Made by a program: the position numbers and the translations under genes | From: Arthrobacter_H rhombi | Lineage (GTDB): Bacteria; Actinomycetota; Actinomycetes; Actinomycetales; Micrococcaceae | DNA: 64,000 nucleotides | Direction of reading: 5' to 3' | NCBI RefSeq assembly: GCF_039526245.1 | Contig: NZ_BAAAIV010000003.1 | Coordinates: forward strand, 186,001 to 250,000 | Shown: positions 60,215 to 64,000 of the stretch, in pieces | Layout of the letters: the number at the start of each line of letters is the position of its first letter | How positions within the stretch are numbered: position 1 is the first letter of the stretch | Notes under the pieces: model-generated | Told to the model about the DNA's origin: nothing | What the model saw: the letters and a program-made list of their open reading frames with translations, nothing else | Database searches by the model: none

Positions 60215-61924
60215 ATGCCCCAGCACGCCCAGCACATCCCCTGGTGGCAGGATGCTGTCATCTACCAGGTGTATCCGCGCTCGTTCGCCGACGCGGACGC
60301 CGACGGCATGGGTGATCTGCGGGGTGTGGCCTCCAAACTCGACTACCTGAAGAACCTGGGTGTCGACGCCGTCTGGCTCTCGCCGTTCTACAAGTCACCG
60401 CAGGCCGATGCCGGCTACGACGTCGCCGACTACCGGCAGATCGATCCCCTGTTCGGCACCCTCGACGATTTCGACGACATGCTCGCCCGCGCCCACGCGC
60501 AGGACATCCGGATCATCGTGGACCTCGTGCCCAACCACACCTCGGATGAGCACGTGTGGTTCCAGGAAGCCCTCGCAGCTGCCCCCGAGTCCGCCGAGCG
60601 CGACCGGTACATCTTCCGCGACGGGAAGGGCGCCAACGGCGACCAGGAGCCGAACAACTGGCAGTCGCTCTTCGGCGGCCCGGCCTGGACGCGCACGGTG
60701 AACGCCGACGGCACTCCCGGCCAGTGGTACCTGCATCTCTTCGACGTGAAGCAGCCGGACCTGAACTGGGACAACGACGACGTCCACGCCGAGATGCGTG
60801 ATGTGCTGCGCTTCTGGCTCGATCGAGGGGTCGACGGGTTCCGCGTCGATGTCGCCCACGGCATGATCAAGGCCGAGGGCCTGCCGGACTGGTCGGAAAA
60901 GGTCAGCATGGTGCAGGGCACCGAACAGCCGGCCGTCAAGGAAACCCCGCCCTACTTCGACCAGGAGGGCGTGCACGCGATCTACGAGGAGTGGAACGCG
61001 GTACTGGCCGAATACGACGGCGACCGGATGATGGTCGCCGAGGCGTGGGTCGAGCCCATGGAACGCATCTTCCGCTATGTCCGGGCCGGGGAAATGCAGC
61101 AGGCCTTCAACTTCGGGTTCCTGTTGGCCGGTTGGAACGCGCAGAACATCGTCGAGAACGTCACCGAGACCCTGGCCGCAGCTGCCGCCGTCGGCGCGCC
61201 TCCCACGTGGGTGCTCTCCAACCACGACACCGTCCGCCACTGCTCGCGCTTCGGACTCGCCGACCCCACGACGTTCCCCAAGGGCATCGCCGCACAGGAC
61301 GAACAGCCCGATGAGGCGCTCGGCGCCGCGCGTGGCCGCGCCGCCGCCATGGTCATGCTGGCCCTGCCGGGTTCCTCCTACATCTACCAGGGCGACGAGC
61401 TGACGCTCCCCGAGCACACCACCCTGCCGGACGAGTACCGCCAGGACCCGAGCTTCTTCCGGACCAACGGGGTCGAGCGCGGCCGCGACGGCTGCCGCAT
61501 CCCCCTGCCGTGGGCCGCCGGAACCCCGGGACTCGGATTCTCCCGAACAGTGGACGACGGCGATGCCCCGGCCACCGCTGGCGCCAGCCCCTGGTTGCCC
61601 CAGCCGGAAAGCTATTCGCGGTACGCGGCCGACCAGCAAGTGGGCGTGGCCGGATCGGCTTTCGAGCTCTACCGCTCGATGCTGGCGCTGCGCGCGGAAC
61701 GCGAGCTCGGACGCGGGCGCCTGGAGTGGGCGCCGCAGAACGACCCCGCGCAGGGCGTGCTGGCCTACACCAACGGGGAACTGCAGATACTGGCCAACAT
61801 GGGCACCGAACCGGTGGTGGTCCCGGACCATCTGGAGATCGTCCAGCCCAGCAGCGTCGACGCGGTCACCAGCCAGGGCCTGCTGGCCCCGGATGCCGCG
61901 CTCTGGCTTCTGCCCCGCGCCTAG
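60215..61924 (+). CDS. GH13 alpha-glucosidase (oligo-1,6/maltase type)
   Basis: A 569-residue GH13 enzyme: AVIYQVYPRSFADADADGMGDL, DLVPNHTSDEH, the nucleophile in GFRVDVAHG (D212), the acid/base in MVAEAWVEP (E276) and the transition-state Asp in LSNHDTVR (D338). The C-terminal beta domain follows. It hydrolyses alpha-linked oligosaccharides in the cytoplasm, as no signal peptide is present. A LacI-type site upstream fits sugar induction. It is convergent with amaP, 1 nt apart. Confidence 0.94.
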   Translation: MPQHAQHIPWWQDAVIYQVYPRSFADADADGMGDLRGVASKLDYLKNLGVDAVWLSPFYKSPQADAGYDVADYRQIDPLFGTLDDFDDMLARAHAQDIRIIVDLVPNHTSDEHVWFQEALAAAPESAERDRYIFRDGKGANGDQEPNNWQSLFGGPAWTRTVNADGTPGQWYLHLFDVKQPDLNWDNDDVHAEMRDVLRFWLDRGVDGFRVDVAHGMIKAEGLPDWSEKVSMVQGTEQPAVKETPPYFDQEGVHAIYEEWNAVLAEYDGDRMMVAEAWVEPMERIFRYVRAGEMQQAFNFGFLLAGWNAQNIVENVTETLAAAAAVGAPPTWVLSNHDTVRHCSRFGLADPTTFPKGIAAQDEQPDEALGAARGRAAAMVMLALPGSSYIYQGDELTLPEHTTLPDEYRQDPSFFRTNGVERGRDGCRIPLPWAAGTPGLGFSRTVDDGDAPATAGASPWLPQPESYSRYAADQQVGVAGSAFELYRSMLALRAERELGRGRLEWAPQNDPAQGVLAYTNGELQILANMGTEPVVVPDHLEIVQPSSVDAVTSQGLLAPDAALWLLPRA

Positions 61925-61925
61925 T

Positions 61926-62540
61926 TCAGCGCACGCGCTCGGCGCGTGACATGCGGGTCCGGGCGCCGGTGGCCAGGTGGATGACCACCGGGCCGCCGGC
62001 GCCCAGCATCCCGTCCATGTCGACGACGAGATCGGCGAGGTCCTCGGCGATGCGGTGCGGTGCAGCCCCCAGTCGGGGTTGCACCTTGATCCGCAGCCCT
62101 GCCTCCTGTTGCGGCGAGGTCCAGGACGTGACGGACACCGTGACCAGGTCCGCTCGTCCCGCCAGCGCTGCCTTGAACGCCTGCTCGGGAACGGCCGCAG
62201 ACAACTCGACGATTCCGCGGGTGTCCTCCTCGCGGAACTCCCGGACGAAGATGCCGGTCTTGCCCTGCCCCTGGACGGCAACCCACCAGATCATCAGCAG
62301 GATCAACGCGATCATCACCACGGAGATGACGATCCACAACCACGAGTCCCGTTGGCCCTCCAGCGTGGTCGCGTCGAGCAGATCGGCAAACCCGGTTCCC
62401 ACTTGATCGGCGAACCCGCGCCAGCCTTGGGCGTACGCGGGAACTGCGACCAGCAGCAGCCCGTGCAGCCCCAGCCCGGACAGGACGAGTCCCAGGACCG
62501 TCAGGACGATCCTGTTCGTGACGCGAGGGGTCCTGTTCAT
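61926..62540 (-). CDS. amaP: AmaP-like membrane anchor of the Asp23 cluster
   Basis: A 204-residue protein with two helices (about 12-34 and 67-90) and a C-terminal Asp23-like soluble domain (GIVELSAAVPEQAF, GLRIKVQPRLGAAPHRIAEDLADLV). AmaP in Gram-positives anchors Asp23 to the membrane. The N-terminal MNRTPRVTNRIVL pattern fits. It is the last gene of the cluster and overlaps the DUF6286 gene by 4 nt. Confidence 0.8.
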   Translation of the reverse strand: MNRTPRVTNRIVLTVLGLVLSGLGLHGLLLVAVPAYAQGWRGFADQVGTGFADLLDATTLEGQRDSWLWIVISVVMIALILLMIWWVAVQGQGKTGIFVREFREEDTRGIVELSAAVPEQAFKAALAGRADLVTVSVTSWTSPQQEAGLRIKVQPRLGAAPHRIAEDLADLVVDMDGMLGAGGPVVIHLATGARTRMSRAERVR

Positions 62541-63115
62541 TGTCCAACCACCCCGGTCTCGGAAACCTGCACCCGTACATCGGGCACCGGTTCGATCCGG
62601 TTGACCCGCAATTCGTCCTCGATGGCCCCGTGGACGACGGCGGCATCGATGCCGATGCCCGAGGTGGGCCGCAGCTGCACGTCGACGTGGTTGCGGCTGA
62701 CGATCACCACGACCTGTTCCGGGGACACCCCGGCCTCCGTCCGCGCACGGCGCGCCAGCGTGGATGCCAGCACCCCGTCATCGACGATGACGATCGCCCG
62801 GTCATTGGGGATGGCGTGCCGTGCGCGACGCCCCGGGAGGATGCCGTGGAGCAGGAAGAAGATGCCCAGCGCCAACAGAACCAGTGAACCTGCGGCCAGG
62901 ACCAGCGGATTGGCGGTATCCGGCAACCCGGTCAGCCAATTGCCCCACTGGCCGGGAGAGCGGATCCAGACGTCCTGCCCGAGTGACTTCAGTGCCGCCT
63001 CGAACATGAAGTAGAGGCAGATGGCAGTGACCAGCACGGCGGCGATGATCGAGGCCGTGGACCGGGCACTGTGCAATTCGTGCGACTGGAGCTTGCGGCG
63101 TTCGTCGTCGTTCAT
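62537..63115 (-). CDS. DUF6286 family membrane protein
   Basis: A 192-residue protein with helices at about 19-42 and 70-93, then a soluble domain (AIVIVDDGVLASTLARRARTEAGVSPEQVVVIVSRNHVDVQLRPTSG). DUF6286 proteins accompany Asp23/Gls24 genes in actinobacteria. The function is unknown, probably in envelope stress. Overlaps both neighbours by 4 nt. Confidence 0.78.
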   Translation of the reverse strand: MNDDERRKLQSHELHSARSTASIIAAVLVTAICLYFMFEAALKSLGQDVWIRSPGQWGNWLTGLPDTANPLVLAAGSLVLLALGIFFLLHGILPGRRARHAIPNDRAIVIVDDGVLASTLARRARTEAGVSPEQVVVIVSRNHVDVQLRPTSGIGIDAAVVHGAIEDELRVNRIEPVPDVRVQVSETGVVGQ

Positions 63116-63480
63116 GCCATCCTCCTTCGGCGCAGGACCACACCGGTCACCCGGACATCGACGCGGCTGATATGCGATCCGGTCAACGTGATGAAGCGTT
63201 CCCGTACATCCGATCGGGCGTCGCGGGCGCGGGCCAGGACCGATCCCCGCGGATCAACGGCCTCGGTACGCCCGTAAACCAGCGCGGAAATCGGCATCGG
63301 CAGGCTCAATCCCAGCGCCAGGGCGCCGTACTCGTCGTTGAGCGAGACCCGGATATCCGACGGCTGCACGTCGAAGACCTCGGCGGCGATGATCCGCGCC
63401 GAGCTCGTCAATGCCTGGGTGCTCACGCGCGTATGGCCTGCCAGGGTTCGTGGCCCGGGCTCGTGGATCGGTGCGCTCAC
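63112..63480 (-). CDS. Asp23/Gls24-like small protein
   Basis: A 122-residue protein from GTG 63480, with VSTQALTSSARIIAAEVFDVQPSDIRVSLNDEYGALALGLSLPMPI and a basic C-terminus, LRRRRMA. The fold pattern resembles Asp23/Gls24 domains, in a divergent form. The frame is open upstream to 63879, but that part lies antisense to shadow frames; the GTG overlaps the DUF2273 stop as GTGA, like the other cluster junctions. Confidence 0.7.
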   Translation of the reverse strand: MSAPIHEPGPRTLAGHTRVSTQALTSSARIIAAEVFDVQPSDIRVSLNDEYGALALGLSLPMPISALVYGRTEAVDPRGSVLARARDARSDVRERFITLTGSHISRVDVRVTGVVLRRRRMA

Positions 63481-63668
63481 GACGATGAACGCCTGCCGGT
63501 CAGGGCGTCCCGGACCGTCCGCAGGTCGAGCCGGCCGTCCATGATCCGGCCCACGCAGGCCCCAACGGCGAGGAAGATGGCCATCAGCAGGAAGCCGCCG
63601 AAGCCGTGCGACAGGGCCGCCCAGCCGAGTACTGCGGCGACGGCCAATCCGAGGAATGTGGGGTTCAT
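63477..63668 (-). CDS. DUF2273-like small membrane protein
   Basis: A 63-residue protein, MNPTFLGLAVAAVLGWAAL, with two hydrophobic segments and a basic tail LTGRRSSS. DUF2273 proteins are short, two-helix and usually next to Asp23. It overlaps both neighbours by 4 nt. Confidence 0.75.
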   Translation of the reverse strand: MNPTFLGLAVAAVLGWAALSHGFGGFLLMAIFLAVGACVGRIMDGRLDLRTVRDALTGRRSSS

Positions 63669-64000
63669 GGTTGCTCCGCGTGATCGAGGGTGGACCCGCC
63701 AGCGGACTCGGCGGAAGGAGGGGATGGCGCGCGCTGGGGCGGTTCCGGCAGCGCCGGGGCCGGCGCGGCCTGAGCCGGGCCGGCGGGTACTTCGGGAACG
63801 TGTACGTCGCCGATCTCGACATTGACTTCGATGACTGCCAAACCGGTGAGCTGTTCGACCGCGGTATAGACGGCGGCACGGACTCCGTCGGCGATCTGCT
63901 GCAGCGGCATGCCGTACGCCGCTGTCAGGACGATGTCGACGGCGACCTCGCGCTGCCCGACCTCCGCGGAGACCCCCGATGTCCCTTCGCCGGCTCCGAC
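63665..64000 (-). CDS. Asp23/Gls24 family protein (5' partial)
   Basis: The frame enters from the right edge (VGAGEGTSGVSAEVGQREVA) and ends at 63665, giving 111 visible residues. VDIVLTAAYGMPLQQIADGVRAAVY, TAVEQLTGLAVIEVNVEIGDVHV are conserved Asp23/Gls24 elements. A Pro/Ala-rich tail follows. The start lies beyond the window. It is the first visible gene of the envelope-stress cluster. Confidence 0.85.
   Translation of the reverse strand, partial: VGAGEGTSGVSAEVGQREVAVDIVLTAAYGMPLQQIADGVRAAVYTAVEQLTGLAVIEVNVEIGDVHVPEVPAGPAQAAPAPALPEPPQRAPSPPSAESAGGSTLDHAEQP

Noticed and set aside
60395..62281. 628-aa open frame antisense to the GH13 gene
   Set aside because: The plus strand carries a complete GH13 enzyme with all three catalytic residues; this frame has no domain.
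1..64000. CRISPR arrays, tRNA or rRNA genes, complete insertion sequences
   Set aside because: No regular repeat-spacer array, cloverleaf in an intergenic gap, rRNA segment or transposase was seen by eye; a covariance search was not possible.

Overview
The window is high-GC actinobacterial chromosome, with GC-rich third codon positions, many GTG starts and 4-nt ATGA/GTGA gene overlaps. Gene content (SAM riboswitches on sulfur genes, DUF3151 next to fba, PhoX with a PHO box, a yybP-ykoY leader on terC, a DUF6286/AmaP/Asp23 cluster) suggests a member of the Micrococcaceae (Arthrobacter sensu lato). The genus is an inference. It is a scaffold: 28 Ns lie at 23574-23601.

Layout. 1-7900 is a sulfur/methionine region. 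Three SAM riboswitches precede an SfnB/DszC-like flavoprotein (minus), an acetyl-CoA-synthetase-like gene (plus) and metY (plus). Between them, 3.5-4.6 kb is a compositionally odd islet with a small membrane protein and a decayed, possibly plasmid-derived gene. 7.5-19.9 kb is mostly housekeeping and exporters: RidA, an ArsR-type repressor with a perfect operator opposite an MFS gene, a nitrilase-family amidase, a DHA2 exporter, an SDR, an FAD monooxygenase, purA, a TetR regulator, a lipoprotein and thymidine kinase. 19.9-23.5 kb (minus) holds a four-gene cassette of unknown function, here called cassette A. 23.6-28.9 kb holds DUF3151-fba, a secreted lipase and phoX. 28.9-33 kb holds a TrmH-like methyltransferase, terC behind a Mn riboswitch, corA and a HAD phosphatase.

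33-41.7 kb is a hexuronate locus. On the minus strand are uxaC-uxuB-manD-gntK and a LacI regulator; on the plus strand is a DctPQM TRAP transporter. Candidate LacI operators lie before uxaC and in the lacI/dctP divergent region. 41.8-55.9 kb holds an MscS channel, pyrE, a MarR-Stealth pair, a phosphoesterase, nadE, an acyl-CoA synthetase-MarR pair, valine-catabolic HIBCH-mmsB, a GntR-ABC operon, and exonuclease III with an unknown partner.

56.0-60.0 kb (plus) is cassette B. It repeats cassette A gene for gene: a small WXG100-like helical protein, a large helical protein with a C-terminal glycine-zipper membrane region, a three-helix membrane protein and a ~450-470 aa soluble protein. The junctions also match: a 4-nt overlap, a short gap, then a 4-nt overlap. 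This duplicated cassette is the best candidate for an undescribed system, possibly a type VII-secreted effector or interbacterial toxin module. The window ends with a GH13 alpha-glucosidase and an Asp23/AmaP envelope-stress cluster cut by the right edge.
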